Shown here: positions 16,974 through 26,291 of the stretch, one piece after another
Position numbering within the stretch: position 1 is the first letter of the stretch
How the letters are laid out: every line of letters begins with the position of its first letter
Assembly (NCBI RefSeq): GCF_018882085.1
Contig: NZ_JACVPB010000002.1
Span: 186,425 to 250,424, forward strand
DNA: 64,000 bases
Direction: 5' to 3'
Source: Polynucleobacter sp. AP-Reno-20A-A9
GTDB taxonomy: Bacteria; Pseudomonadota; Gammaproteobacteria; Burkholderiales; Burkholderiaceae
Translations under genes and position numbers: made by a program
The notes under the pieces: model-generated
Told to the model about the DNA's origin: nothing
The model's input: the letters and a program-made list of their open reading frames with translations, nothing else
The model's database searches: none

Positions 16974-17759
16974 TCACCTAGTCTTGCGCCCAATTTGATT
17001 TGGATCAATGTAAGCGACGTTGTCCATTGCCTTTGCAAGGTGCTTTCCAAGGACCCACGCATGCCCATAAACCACCTCTAAAGTGATTTTTTGCGGCAAA
17101 CCCTCATTTTCCATCGCTTTGGGAGAGGTGGAATGCGCCAATTTCAGCGCACTCATATCTGCCAGCAATAAAGCAGGCTTCTCGTAATCCAAAGTGAGGT
17201 ACTCCATGTCCATTACAGGATCAGAAAACCGCTCACCAAGCAAGGCATCCCCCATATCGTGCATATCCCAAGGGCTTAATAAATTCTTGAGCTTTAATTC
17301 TGAAAGATCCAAGGAGCGCAACTCTTTTCCGGTATCGGGCCCTAAATAGCTAAATGTGATTAAGCCGCCCTCGCGCAGAACACGCCAACACTCCTGCAAG
17401 AAGTGCTTAGGATCAGGTAGATCCTGCAACAAAAGATCACTGAACACTAAATCAACAGAATTGTCGGGAATATCAAATCTTCCAGACAAGATGTAACTTG
17501 CGAAGGGGCTAGTGTTGCTGGCAAATAAGGATCGCCAATTACTCAGCGCTTTAGCGCGCCACATTTGAAGTCCTGAAACACCTTTTTCGGTGATGCTAAA
17601 AATGCGCGCCCTTGGATAGCGCTGAGCGAGGGTATCTAAATGCTTACCAGCAAAATCGGGCACCACTAATATGCCTTTTACATCAAGCTTAACGATGTCT
17701 AATTTCTGCAGCATGCGATCTGCAATTTCATCTTGTAACCATCTAAGGGGCTGGGTCAT
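16974..17759 (-). CDS. class I SAM methyltransferase-like protein (BioC-like), degenerate SAM motif
   Basis: From the ATG at 17759 the protein has 261 residues. It keeps late methyltransferase features such as DNSVDLVFSDLLLQDLPDPKHFLQECWRVLREGGLITFSYLGPDT, a BioC-like arrangement. The glycine-rich SAM motif I, however, is replaced by ILVVPDFAGKHLDTLA. Genes of this kind sit divergently beside comF in Burkholderiales and are often annotated as BioC (malonyl-ACP methyl ester formation for biotin). No other biotin synthesis gene is nearby. Activity is uncertain because of motif I. A longer reading from 17870 would run through comF and is unlikely. Confidence 0.8.
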   Translation of the reverse strand: MTQPLRWLQDEIADRMLQKLDIVKLDVKGILVVPDFAGKHLDTLAQRYPRARIFSITEKGVSGLQMWRAKALSNWRSLFASNTSPFASYILSGRFDIPDNSVDLVFSDLLLQDLPDPKHFLQECWRVLREGGLITFSYLGPDTGKELRSLDLSELKLKNLLSPWDMHDMGDALLGERFSDPVMDMEYLTLDYEKPALLLADMSALKLAHSTSPKAMENEGLPQKITLEVVYGHAWVLGKHLAKAMDNVAYIDPNQIGRKTR

Positions 17760-17782
17760 TGGCTCAGTATACTCAGCGCCCC

Positions 17783-18526
17783 ATGCGATTTCCAGAGAAC
17801 ATTTTTCAAGCCATTTGTGAACAGCTTTTGCCCACAGCTTGTATTGCTTGTCAGGGTTTCCAAAAATCATCTCTATGCGATCGTTGTCTCAATCAATTAC
17901 GCGATGAAGGTTTATTGAACTATCAATGCTGCTACCAATGTGGCATAACACTTCAGGTTTCAGAAGTTGCAGAGCAATGCTGTATGCAATGCCAAGACTT
18001 GAGGCCCTACTTTGATGAAACTTATTGCTTGGATAGCTACGATGGATTGTTACAAACTCCGCTACATGAATTGAAGTATCAAAAACGCATTGCGTTTGCT
18101 AATGCACTTGGCAGAACATGGAACTTACTTCTGAGTAAGGAGCTTGAAGATATCTCTGCCGATTATTTGCTCCCAGTGCCCCTCAGTATTGAGAAGTTAG
18201 CACAGCGTGGTTTCAATCAAAGTTGGGAAATTGCTAAACGAATTCAATGTGGAGGGTATATTCAAAAATCACCTTATATGCTGCAGCGCCATCATTATGC
18301 AGAGCACCAGGCCGGCAGCACCTTAAGCAATCGCCAACTAGCCATTCAGGGAATGTTTTACCTTGAAGAGCGTTATGTTCAGCAGCTCACAAACAAGACT
18401 GTGATCGTGTTTGATGATGTGATGACAAGTGGCGCAACTCTTAATGAAATTGCGCGCATTCTGAAGGACAATGGTGTATCTCGCGTAATAAACTGGGTCC
18501 TACTCAGAGCTGCGCGACCAATCTAA
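17783..18526 (+). CDS. comF: ComF family phosphoribosyltransferase-like protein
   Basis: The 247-aa protein has an N-terminal zinc-ribbon region with paired cysteines (CIACQGF, CDRCL, CCYQCG, CCMQC) and a C-terminal type I phosphoribosyltransferase domain with the PRPP loop VIVFDDVMTSGATLNE. ComF proteins are needed for natural transformation in several bacteria, acting in the cytoplasm on incoming single-stranded DNA. I use the ATG at 17783; a TTG eight codons earlier is possible. The start is only 23 bp from that of the divergent methyltransferase. It is followed by trmL after 10 bp. Confidence 0.92.
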   Translation: MRFPENIFQAICEQLLPTACIACQGFQKSSLCDRCLNQLRDEGLLNYQCCYQCGITLQVSEVAEQCCMQCQDLRPYFDETYCLDSYDGLLQTPLHELKYQKRIAFANALGRTWNLLLSKELEDISADYLLPVPLSIEKLAQRGFNQSWEIAKRIQCGGYIQKSPYMLQRHHYAEHQAGSTLSNRQLAIQGMFYLEERYVQQLTNKTVIVFDDVMTSGATLNEIARILKDNGVSRVINWVLLRAARPI

Positions 18527-18536
18527 AGAGTGCCAC

Positions 18537-19007
18537 ATGTTTAATATCGTTTTATTTGAGCCCGAAATCCCACCCAACACAGGGAACATTATTCGCTTGT
18601 GCGCGAATACCGGAGCAAAGCTACATTTAATTGAGCCGCTGGGATTTCCGATGGAAGATGCTAAGTTGCGTAGAGCGGGCTTGGACTATCACGAGTTTGC
18701 ACGCGTCAAAGTCCACAAAAATTGGGCGCAGTTTTTAAAGGATGAGCAACCCGATTCTCAGCATCTCTTTGCATTGACTACCAAGGGTTCAGGAAAGTTT
18801 CATGAAGGCAAATACGCGCCCGATGATTACTTTATATTTGGCTCTGAAACCAAAGGCATTACGGATGAAGTCAGAGACTCGATTCCGATTGAGAATCGCA
18901 TGCGTCTGGCGATGCAAGATAGCAGTCGTAGTCTGAACTTATCAAATACTGTAGCAATCGTCGTGTATGAAGCATGGCGGCAGAATGGCCTTGCTGGCGG
19001 TCAATAA
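18537..19007 (+). CDS. trmL: tRNA (cytidine/uridine-34 2'-O)-methyltransferase
   Basis: TrmL methylates the ribose of the wobble base in leucine tRNAs. The 156-aa SPOUT protein has all the family signatures: FEPEIPPNTGNIIRLCANTG at the N-terminus, LIEPLGFPMED, FGSETKGI, and the C-terminal trefoil-knot segment RSLNLSNTVAIVVYEAWRQ. It follows comF by 10 bp and probably shares its transcript. It is convergent with gpsA. Confidence 0.96.
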   Translation: MFNIVLFEPEIPPNTGNIIRLCANTGAKLHLIEPLGFPMEDAKLRRAGLDYHEFARVKVHKNWAQFLKDEQPDSQHLFALTTKGSGKFHEGKYAPDDYFIFGSETKGITDEVRDSIPIENRMRLAMQDSSRSLNLSNTVAIVVYEAWRQNGLAGGQ

Positions 19008-19029
19008 CAAATTGACCCAAATACTGTAA

Positions 19030-20052
19030 TTACGATTCGATTTTAGGATCGCGCCCCATGAGTTTTTTAACAGCATCATGCGGCTTCAATTTTCCGGAGA
19101 GCACTTCACCCATCATCGCAGTAATCGGCATGTCAACTCCTAGGCGTTTTGCCAAATCGCCAACCGCCTCCGCGCAAAGCACGCCCTCAGCAACGTGACC
19201 AAGGCTTGCAAGAATCTCGGGTAGTGATTTGCCAGCGGCAAGCTCAAGGCCAACGCGACGATTACGGGAAAGATCGCCAGTAGCAGTCAAGATTAAGTCT
19301 CCAACCCCAGTCAATCCCATACAAGTTTCAGATTTGCCGCCTGCAGCTTTCACAATGCGCATCATCTCCGCTAAACCACGTGTGAGAACAGCGGCGCGTG
19401 CGTTTAGTCCCAAATCTAGGCCATCGCCAATACCTGCGGCAATCGCCAGAACATTCTTAATTGCCCCGCCTAATTCCACACCAATTAAATCATCGCTTGA
19501 ATACACGCGCATATTGCCGTGATGGAAAGCGGTCTGCACTGCTTCACATAACCCGGGAGATTTGCTAGCAACGGTTAAAGCGCAAGGCATACCTTCACCA
19601 ACCTCACGCGCAAAGCTTGGGCCAGATAAGGCGCCATATGAATGAGTAATGCCATGAGAATGAATCTTGCTCTCACGCTCAACAACTTGGTGCGGCAATA
19701 AAGCGGTATTAGGTTCAAGACCTTTGCAGAGCCAAATAATATTGAGTGGGTGCTCAGCAATTTCTAATGCTTGGGCGATTGTTTCTGAAAGCCCTGACAT
19801 TGGTGTAGCGATGACCAATAAATCATCGCTAGACAGTCTTTTGATAGCAGTAGAAAAGTCACTCTCAAACTTGAGCTCCTCAGGCAACTGAATCCCTGAA
19901 AGATAAGCGCGATTTTCAGCGCTGTCTTCAATCTCTTTTAACTGCTGCTTGCTACGAGACCATAAAACAACATCACCCTCTTGGAGATAGCGAGCCGCTT
20001 GCGCAGCCATCGCCGTTCCCCATGCACCAGCACCAAGCAGTGTCACTTTCAT
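19030..20052 (-). CDS. gpsA: glycerol-3-phosphate dehydrogenase [NAD(P)+]
   Basis: GpsA reduces dihydroxyacetone phosphate to sn-glycerol 3-phosphate for phospholipid synthesis. The 340-residue cytosolic enzyme has the dinucleotide motif GAGAWGTAMA near the N-terminus, the conserved SGPSFAREV and the catalytic-lysine region ELGGAIKNVLAIAAGIGDG. It is the last gene of the rhodanese-grxC-secB-gpsA transcript, 24 bp after secB. The secB-gpsA pairing is widely conserved in proteobacteria. Confidence 0.97.
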   Translation of the reverse strand: MKVTLLGAGAWGTAMAAQAARYLQEGDVVLWSRSKQQLKEIEDSAENRAYLSGIQLPEELKFESDFSTAIKRLSSDDLLVIATPMSGLSETIAQALEIAEHPLNIIWLCKGLEPNTALLPHQVVERESKIHSHGITHSYGALSGPSFAREVGEGMPCALTVASKSPGLCEAVQTAFHHGNMRVYSSDDLIGVELGGAIKNVLAIAAGIGDGLDLGLNARAAVLTRGLAEMMRIVKAAGGKSETCMGLTGVGDLILTATGDLSRNRRVGLELAAGKSLPEILASLGHVAEGVLCAEAVGDLAKRLGVDMPITAMMGEVLSGKLKPHDAVKKLMGRDPKIES

Positions 20053-20076
20053 GATCTGTGGGCTCGCTCGTTGAGC

Positions 20077-20589
20077 TTAGTGAGGCTTACTCTCAGCGGC
20101 TGCGCCATCCTTAGCGGCAGCTTCTTGTTGAGCTTGCATCAAACGATGCTCATACATGCCATGGAAATTAATCTCATTCAAATGAATTGGCTGGAAGCCT
20201 GCGCGACTAATTATGTCGGCGATATTGGAACGCAAATATGGATACAAAATTGTTGGGCAAGCAATGCCAAGCATTGGATCGATTTGCTCAACCGGAATAT
20301 TGCTAAATTCAAAGATACCGGCTTGTTTTGCTTCCACCAAGAACAGAACTTTGGTGTCGACTTTCGCAGTCACGGTAGAGCTTAAAGCCACCTCAAAGAT
20401 TCCTTCGCTTAATGGTGCAACAGAGATATCAATCTCAACCTGAACTTGTGGCTCAGAAGCAACCAACAAAATCTGTGGAGCATTTGGTTGCTCAAGAGAT
20501 ACATCTTTTAAGTAAATTCGCTGAATACGAAATCCAGGCTCTTTAGATTGATCGGCGCTTGTCTGAGGTGCTGAGGATTGTTCAGTCAT
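20077..20589 (-). CDS. secB: protein-export chaperone SecB
   Basis: SecB is a tetrameric cytosolic chaperone that keeps preproteins unfolded and hands them to SecA. From the ATG at 20589 the protein is 170 aa: a polar N-terminus, then [20 protein letters not shown], the conserved [27 protein letters not shown] and the short [10 protein letters not shown]-terminal region. A longer reading with 16 extra codons would start inside the gap after grxC and is not conserved. It lies between grxC and gpsA in one operon. Confidence 0.96.
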   Translation of the reverse strand: MTEQSSAPQTSADQSKEPGFRIQRIYLKDVSLEQPNAPQILLVASEPQVQVEIDISVAPLSEGIFEVALSSTVTAKVDTKVLFLVEAKQAGIFEFSNIPVEQIDPMLGIACPTILYPYLRSNIADIISRAGFQPIHLNEINFHGMYEHRLMQAQQEAAAKDGAAAESKPH

Positions 20590-20617
20590 TGCTAACTTTC
20601 TTTGTATGTTTAATCTA

Positions 20618-20872
20618 TTAAGCCAATAAGGGATCAAGCTTTCCAGCGCGATCCAGTGCCACTAAGTCGTCATAACCACCAATGTGCGTGTCACCAATAT
20701 AAATTTGTGGGACAGTGCGGCGGCCAGTGCGCGTCATCATCACTTCGCGTTGAGCTGGATCACGATCAATCAAAATCTTTTCGAGATTGGCAACACCTTT
20801 TTTAGCCAGCAACTTTTCTGCCATGACGCAGTAAGGGCAAACCTGGGTGCTATACATTGTTACTGAAGACAT
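20618..20872 (-). CDS. grxC: glutaredoxin 3
   Basis: This 84-aa dithiol glutaredoxin has the active site CPYC (Cys12 and Cys15), the conserved TVPQIYIG cis-proline loop and the glutathione-binding [11 protein letters not shown]. It reduces protein and small-molecule disulfides using glutathione; both gshA and gshB are in this window. It is 10 bp downstream of the membrane-anchored rhodanese gene and 28 bp before secB. The rhodanese-grxC-secB order is common in beta- and gammaproteobacteria. Confidence 0.96.
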   Translation of the reverse strand: MSSVTMYSTQVCPYCVMAEKLLAKKGVANLEKILIDRDPAQREVMMTRTGRRTVPQIYIGDTHIGGYDDLVALDRAGKLDPLLA

Positions 20873-20882
20873 CGATTTCTCC

Positions 20883-21299
20883 TTACTTCACTAAAGGCAG
20901 GGCTGCTGCTTTCCAGGCCTGCACACCGCCATCTAAAGCACCCACTTCGGCAAAGCCCAGCTTTTGAGCTTCGGCTACGAGTTTGCGTGACTGAGAACCC
21001 GTTTCACAAACCAAGACGACTGGGTGCTTACGGTCTAACTTGAGCTTTTCAATGGCTGCAGTTAAGCCAGCAGCATTGGCGAATTTGGCACCAGGCAAAT
21101 GGCCTGATTTGAAAGCCTCTTCCGAGCGCAAGTCCAAGACATATGCTTTGCGGCGATTAATCCAAATCGTCGCTTCGGTAGGCGATAAGCCTTTTCCGCC
21201 AATAAGCGTAGATAATGAGGGCAGGAAAAGCGCTATGCCTGAAACCAACAGCAGGGCAATAAGCGCTAAATTATCAATTTGAGTGAGAAAGTTCATCAC
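20883..21299 (-). CDS. membrane-anchored rhodanese-like protein
   Basis: The 138-residue protein has one transmembrane helix (about 10-34) followed by a single rhodanese domain with the substrate-channel residues LDLRSEEAFKSGHLPGA and active-site Cys98 in VCETGSQS. It resembles the YibN-type proteins encoded beside grxC and secB. It may transfer sulfane sulfur or sense thiols at the inner membrane; the substrate is unknown. The start could be either of two adjacent ATGs (21299 or 21296), only 19 bp from the divergent gpmA start. Confidence 0.92.
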   Translation of the reverse strand: MMNFLTQIDNLALIALLLVSGIALFLPSLSTLIGGKGLSPTEATIWINRRKAYVLDLRSEEAFKSGHLPGAKFANAAGLTAAIEKLKLDRKHPVVLVCETGSQSRKLVAEAQKLGFAEVGALDGGVQAWKAAALPLVK

Positions 21300-21318
21300 C
21301 GGATTATAGAATGGCTCT

Positions 21319-22008
21319 ATGAAACAACTTGTCCTTATTCGTCATGGCGAATCCGCCTGGAACCTTGAAAACCGCTTCACTGGCTGGGCGGACGTCGACT
21401 TAACCCCTAAAGGCGCAGAACAGGCCATCGCAGCAGGTGAAAGCCTCAAAAAGGCAGGCTATGAATTTGATGTTGCCTATACCTCTGTTTTGAGACGTGC
21501 CATTCGCACCCTCTGGCACGTTCAAGATGCCATGGATTTGATGTGGCTTCCGGTAGTACATAGTTGGCGCTTAAATGAACGTCACTATGGTGCGCTTACT
21601 GGATTGAATAAAGCTGAAACAGCAATCAAATATGGTGATGAACAAGTTCATATTTGGCGTCGATCCTATGATGTACGTCCACCGCTACTCGAACATGATG
21701 ATGAGCGTCATCCTAAAAATGATCTCCGTTACTCAAAACTGAATCCTTCCGACATTCCTTTGGGCGAATGCTTAAAAGATAACGTTGAGCGAGTATTACC
21801 CCTGTGGAATGAATCTATTGCACCTGCACTAAAGGCTGGTAAACGCGTTTTACTAGTAGCACATGGCAATAGCATTCGCTCACTCATTAAGTATTTAGAT
21901 CAAATGTCTGATGAAGCCATTATGGAAGTGAACGTACCTAACGGTGTGCCACTTGTTTATGAGTTAGATGACAACCTCAAACCTATTCAACACTTTTATT
22001 TGGATTAA
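21319..22008 (+). CDS. gpmA: 2,3-bisphosphoglycerate-dependent phosphoglycerate mutase
   Basis: GpmA interconverts 3- and 2-phosphoglycerate in glycolysis and gluconeogenesis. The 229-aa enzyme has the phosphohistidine motif RHGESAWN (His9), the conserved [16 protein letters not shown] and the second catalytic His in [10 protein letters not shown]. It lacks a clear ribosome-binding site. A three-codon reading frame, ATG GCT CTA TGA at 21311-21322, overlaps its ATG, and a TATAGA lies just upstream at 21305. It is the first gene of gpmA-ctpA-moeB, a usual betaproteobacterial order. Confidence 0.97.
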   Translation: MKQLVLIRHGESAWNLENRFTGWADVDLTPKGAEQAIAAGESLKKAGYEFDVAYTSVLRRAIRTLWHVQDAMDLMWLPVVHSWRLNERHYGALTGLNKAETAIKYGDEQVHIWRRSYDVRPPLLEHDDERHPKNDLRYSKLNPSDIPLGECLKDNVERVLPLWNESIAPALKAGKRVLLVAHGNSIRSLIKYLDQMSDEAIMEVNVPNGVPLVYELDDNLKPIQHFYLD

Positions 22009-22020
22009 AGCAAAAGAGAT

Positions 22021-23454
22021 ATGCGCCAATTTCTAAAGAATTTCGCCCTGATAGCCGTTGGCCTTATCGCCGGCGTAGCAGCCACGATCCAGCTCTCCGC
22101 GACCGCCCAGCAAAGCGCCCAGCTACCACTGGATGAGCTGCGCACGCTCTCCAATGTCTTTGCCCAAATTAAGCGCGAATATGTTGAGCCTATCGAAGAT
22201 AAGCAACTGTTAACAGATGCTGTCAAAGGAATGGTGAGTAGTCTTGATCCGCATTCCACCTTCTTAGATAAAAAAGATTTTGCAGAAATGCAAGAGATGA
22301 CTTCTGGAAAGTTTGCTGGACTCGGCATTGAAATCACTTCTGAAGATGGTGTAGTTAAAGTACTCAATCCAATTGAAGATAGTCCTGCTGCACGTGCAGG
22401 CCTTCAAGCTGGAGACCTCATTACACGCCTTGATGACAAACCTGTCCGCGGCATGTCTCTAGACAAAGCTGTGCGGACTATGCGCGGCGAACCTGGAACC
22501 AAAATTACTTTGACGGTATTTCGTAAAAGTGAAGAGCGCAGCTTTCCAGTAACGATCACTCGAGCAGAAATTAAAGTTCAATCAGTCAAAACAAAAATTC
22601 TGGATAACGATATTGCCTGGGTACGCATCACCAGCTTTCAAGAGCGTACCGTTCCTGATCTCGCCAGGAAATTGACTGATATTGCCAATCAAGATCCCAA
22701 GCTCAAAGGCATCATTCTTGATCTGCGCAACAATGGCGGCGGCCTATTACAAGGAGCCGTAGGGGTGGCTGCAGCATTCTTGCCTGCAGACGCAGTCATT
22801 GTCTCCACCAAAGGCCAGTCTCCAGATTCAAAACAGATCTTTAATGCAACACCAGCGATGTACCGCCTAAATGATTCTGGCGACCCTTTGGCCGGCGTTC
22901 CAGCAATATTTAAGAAATTACCTATGGTGGTCTTGGTAAATGCTTATTCCGCTTCCGCATCAGAGATTGTGGCTGGCGCACTCCAAGACTACAAACGCGC
23001 AACCATTATTGGAAAAACGACCTTTGGTAAGGGCTCAGTACAAACCGTTCGCCCTCTTACCAATGACTCAGCACTGAAGATTACTACTGCTTATTACTAC
23101 ACCCCTAGCGGCAAGTCGATTCAGGCTTTTGGCGTTAAGCCAGATATTCCAGTTGATCAAAATAAAGATGGCGATCCTGATGATGTATTAATCACTCGCG
23201 AGATCGATAGCGAGAAACATCTCCGCAATAAGCAATCTGCCGAAGATAAGTTGATTAAAGATCGAGAGCAACGTCGCCTTGAAGAGTTACAGCGCATTGA
23301 AGAGAAAAATGCCAAGAAGACTCCAGAAGAAAAAGAAAAGGATAAGAATAAGAAGCCGCCTGAGCTAGGCAGTGCAGATGACTTCATGCTTTCTCAAGCG
23401 GTAGCCTTTATTAATGGCCAGCCTGTGAAGCGTTCTTCATCCAAGCTCGAATAA
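22021..23454 (+). CDS. ctpA: carboxyl-terminal processing protease (S41 family)
   Basis: The 477-residue periplasmic serine protease cleaves C-terminal tails of envelope proteins. It has an N-terminal signal anchor (about 6-27), a PDZ domain (about 95-170) with SPAARAGLQAGDLI, and the S41 catalytic domain. The Ser/Lys dyad is inferred as Ser312 in ASASE and Lys337 in TTFGKGSVQ, 25 residues apart as in known members. A charged, Lys/Glu-rich segment (about 405-450) follows the protease core. It lies 12 bp after gpmA and 24 bp before moeB. Confidence 0.96.
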   Translation: MRQFLKNFALIAVGLIAGVAATIQLSATAQQSAQLPLDELRTLSNVFAQIKREYVEPIEDKQLLTDAVKGMVSSLDPHSTFLDKKDFAEMQEMTSGKFAGLGIEITSEDGVVKVLNPIEDSPAARAGLQAGDLITRLDDKPVRGMSLDKAVRTMRGEPGTKITLTVFRKSEERSFPVTITRAEIKVQSVKTKILDNDIAWVRITSFQERTVPDLARKLTDIANQDPKLKGIILDLRNNGGGLLQGAVGVAAAFLPADAVIVSTKGQSPDSKQIFNATPAMYRLNDSGDPLAGVPAIFKKLPMVVLVNAYSASASEIVAGALQDYKRATIIGKTTFGKGSVQTVRPLTNDSALKITTAYYYTPSGKSIQAFGVKPDIPVDQNKDGDPDDVLITREIDSEKHLRNKQSAEDKLIKDREQRRLEELQRIEEKNAKKTPEEKEKDKNKKPPELGSADDFMLSQAVAFINGQPVKRSSSKLE

Positions 23455-23478
23455 TCTTTTAATCTCTGCGGCCGGTAT

Positions 23479-24231
23479 ATGAATGACGAGCAGTTACTTC
23501 GATACTCCAGGCACTTGCTGCTTGATGAGATTGATGTTGCCGGCCAAGAGAAGCTACTCCACTCACACGTATTGGTAATCGGTGCTGGCGGCTTAGGAAG
23601 CGCAGCTGCGCCTTATCTAGCGGCAGCAGGAGTTGGCCATATCACCTTGGTGGATCACGATGAAGTAGAACTCACCAATTTGCAGCGCCAAATCATGCAT
23701 ACCGAAAGCAGCATTGGAAAAAGCAAAGTGGCGTCAGGGAAAGAATTTCTGCAACGCCTAAACTCCAGCATTCAGATTGAGACTATTAAAGCTAAAGCTA
23801 CAGCATCTCTGCTCGATGAGTTATTGCCAAGTGTTGATGTTGTTTTGGATTGCACGGATAACTTTTCAACCAGGCACCTAATTAATACTGCCTGCGTTAA
23901 ACATCAAACTCCGCTGGTTTCTGGATCGGCCCTCAAATTTGATGGTCAAGTGAGCGTCTTTGATGCACGAAATTCCAGCTCCCCATGTTATGCCTGCATC
24001 TTCTCTCCCGATGAAGAGTTTGAGGAAGTCAGTTGCTCCAGTATGGGCATCTTCTCGCCTCTAGTAGGAATCATTGGAGCCATGCAAGCTGCTCAAGCCC
24101 TACAGGTATTAATCGGTTTTGGAGAGTCCTTGGTGGGGCGTATGTTGCTTTGGAATGGGCGCACGACCCAAATCGATGAAATCCGCATTAGCCGTAATGC
24201 TGATTGCTCGGTATGCGGCTCAGCCCACTAG
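23479..24231 (+). CDS. moeB: HesA/MoeB/ThiF family sulfur-carrier adenylyltransferase
   Basis: The 250-aa E1-like enzyme adenylates the C-terminal glycine of a small sulfur-carrier protein (MoaD or ThiS). The ATP site GAGGLGSAAAPYLAAAGVG is near residues 34-52 and is followed by LVDHDEVELTNLQRQIMH. The catalytic-Cys region is CSSMGIFSPLVG. Two CxxC pairs (CYAC and CSVC) bind structural zinc. It has no C-terminal rhodanese domain. Whether it serves molybdopterin, thiamin or both cannot be decided here; moeB is the common name in this gmpA-ctpA context. Confidence 0.9.
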   Translation: MNDEQLLRYSRHLLLDEIDVAGQEKLLHSHVLVIGAGGLGSAAAPYLAAAGVGHITLVDHDEVELTNLQRQIMHTESSIGKSKVASGKEFLQRLNSSIQIETIKAKATASLLDELLPSVDVVLDCTDNFSTRHLINTACVKHQTPLVSGSALKFDGQVSVFDARNSSSPCYACIFSPDEEFEEVSCSSMGIFSPLVGIIGAMQAAQALQVLIGFGESLVGRMLLWNGRTTQIDEIRISRNADCSVCGSAH

Positions 24232-24247
24232 GCAACGCACAAAATCA

Positions 24248-25999
24248 TTAAGACAGTAGTCGCTCTAAAGCCTTTGCCTGCTCTTCGGGCTCATACGCCT
24301 TCAAGACCCTAGCAACGCGGGCTTTTAATAAACCTACATTAGCCTGAAGAATTTCCCGCTTAACCAGCAATAACTGGCTGAAGTGCATTGAGAAATCGGT
24401 TAAACCCAAGGCAAGCAGTAACTTGGTTAATGCAGGATCACCGGCCATCTCACCACAAACAGCCACAGGCACATTTGCACGTTTAGCCTGCTCAATGATA
24501 TTTGCCAATAAATTCAATATTGCTGGATGCAGGGGGTCATACAAATGCGCAACAGCATGATCCGCGCGATCAATCGCCAAGGTGTACTGAATTAAATCAT
24601 TCGTTCCAATAGAAAGAAAGTCGAATCGCTTAATAAACAAAGGCAGCACTAAAGCAGCAGCCGGAATCTCAATCATCGCGCCAACTTGGATATTCGGATT
24701 AAATGCTTTGCCCCGCTGATGCAATTGCTGTTTCGCTTTTTCAATCAACCTAAATGTTTCATCGATCTCTTTAGCATGTGCCAACATCGGAATCATGATG
24801 CGCGCTTGGCCATGTGCTGATGCACGCAAGATTGCTCTGAGCTGTGTTAAAAAGATTTCAGGCTCGGTAAGTGACCAGCGGATCGCCCGCAATCCCAGCG
24901 GTGATGTACCTGTTTGTGAAATATCGCCACCGCCACCCAATGCCTTATCTGCTCCAACGTCGATGGTTCTAATGTTGATAGGCAAACCATGCATTAAATC
25001 CACTACGCGTCGATATTCTTGATATTGCTGCTCTTCGTCTGGCAACGCTTGCTTACGGTCCATGAATAAAAATTCAGAACGGAATAAACCAACCCCTACA
25101 GCGCCCAACTTCACCGCCTGAATAGCGTCTTCCGGTAATTCAATATTGGCAAACAACTCAATCTCAACACGGTCGGCCGTTTCTGTTTTCGCATGCTTTA
25201 ACTGCTGGAGCTTACGAGCTTCTTTGAGAACCTGAGTTTGTAACTTGCGATATTCGGCCAGCAGCTGCTCATCCGGAGCAACTACAACAACCCCTCGATC
25301 CCCATCTAACACCAACCAATCGCCATGGCGAATCATTTCACTCGCATGGCGTACGCCAACTACCGCAGGTATTTCCATGCTGCGGGCCACGATCGCCGTA
25401 TGAGAAGTCTTGCCGCCAAGATCAGTTACAAATCCGGTAAAGGCATGCTCTTTAAAACGCAGCATGTCATGCGGAGCAATGTCATGCGCGACGATGATTG
25501 ATTCAATACCGATATCGCTTGTTGGCAAAAAATCGGAATCGTTTAATGGATCTTTTTTCTGGGCATTTAAAGCCTTAATGACACGTTCAGCAACCTGGCG
25601 AATATCGTTGGCACGCTCCTTTAAATACGCGTCCTCAATATCTGCAAATTGCTCCAGAAGATCATTGAGCTCAGTAGTTAAAGCCCACGCTGCATTTAAT
25701 CGTTGCGTACGAATTAATTTAATCGGCTTCTCAGCCAAAGCTGGGTCAGCCAATATCATGCCGTGCACATCCAAGAATGCCGCCATCTCTTGCGGGGCAT
25801 CTTTTGGCAATCCTTGGCGCAATTGTTCAAGCTCTAAACGAACCTGATCAAATGCATCCAATAGCTTTTGTGCTTCAACCTCTTCTTTGCCAGCTTCAAT
25901 CAGGTGATGACTTACTTCTAATGCTGCGCGAGAAATCAGTACCGCCTTGCCAATGGCAATGCCTTTCGATACTGGAATTCCGTGCAATGCAAAAGTCAT
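24248..25999 (-). CDS. ptsI: phosphoenolpyruvate-protein phosphotransferase (PTS enzyme I)
   Basis: Enzyme I takes phosphate from PEP and passes it to HPr. The 583-residue protein has the phosphohistidine motif GGKTSHTAIVARS with His200, the PEP-binding barrel with GLFRSEFLFMDR, and the C-terminal IGTNDLIQY and VCGEMAGD motifs. It has no GAF domain, so it is the ordinary rather than the nitrogen-PTS form. It is the last gene of gshA-gshB-EIIA-ptsH-ptsI, 5 bp after ptsH. No sugar permease is encoded here, which points to a regulatory role. Confidence 0.96.
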   Translation of the reverse strand: MTFALHGIPVSKGIAIGKAVLISRAALEVSHHLIEAGKEEVEAQKLLDAFDQVRLELEQLRQGLPKDAPQEMAAFLDVHGMILADPALAEKPIKLIRTQRLNAAWALTTELNDLLEQFADIEDAYLKERANDIRQVAERVIKALNAQKKDPLNDSDFLPTSDIGIESIIVAHDIAPHDMLRFKEHAFTGFVTDLGGKTSHTAIVARSMEIPAVVGVRHASEMIRHGDWLVLDGDRGVVVVAPDEQLLAEYRKLQTQVLKEARKLQQLKHAKTETADRVEIELFANIELPEDAIQAVKLGAVGVGLFRSEFLFMDRKQALPDEEQQYQEYRRVVDLMHGLPINIRTIDVGADKALGGGGDISQTGTSPLGLRAIRWSLTEPEIFLTQLRAILRASAHGQARIMIPMLAHAKEIDETFRLIEKAKQQLHQRGKAFNPNIQVGAMIEIPAAALVLPLFIKRFDFLSIGTNDLIQYTLAIDRADHAVAHLYDPLHPAILNLLANIIEQAKRANVPVAVCGEMAGDPALTKLLLALGLTDFSMHFSQLLLVKREILQANVGLLKARVARVLKAYEPEEQAKALERLLS

Positions 26000-26004
26000 A
26001 CTAT

Positions 26005-26274
26005 TTACTCACCCTCACCAAATCGGTCATTGATTAATGCAGTGAGTGCCTGCATGGCCTCATCCGCTTTTTCGCCTACAGTCTCAAGGGTCACAGTACT
26101 GCCGATACCGGCCGCTAACATCATCACACCCATAATGCTCTTTGCATTAATTTGACGCCCATTACGTGACAAGAATATTTCACAAGGAAACTGAGCGGCT
26201 AACTGAGACAACTTGGCAGATGCGCGAGCATGCAGACCTAATTTATTGATGATTTCGATTTCTGCCGAAGGCAT
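26005..26274 (-). CDS. ptsH: phosphocarrier protein HPr
   Basis: HPr relays phosphate from enzyme I to EIIA proteins. The 89-aa protein has the active-site His15 in NKLGLHARAS and the regulatory Ser46 in NAKSIMGVMML, the target of HPr kinase/phosphorylase in bacteria that have it. The hprK gene is not in this window. It lies between the mannose-type EIIA gene (17-bp gap) and ptsI (5-bp gap), so the whole soluble phosphorelay is encoded together. Confidence 0.97.
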   Translation of the reverse strand: MPSAEIEIINKLGLHARASAKLSQLAAQFPCEIFLSRNGRQINAKSIMGVMMLAAGIGSTVTLETVGEKADEAMQALTALINDRFGEGE

Positions 26275-26291
26275 AGTGTGCTGGCCCTTAT

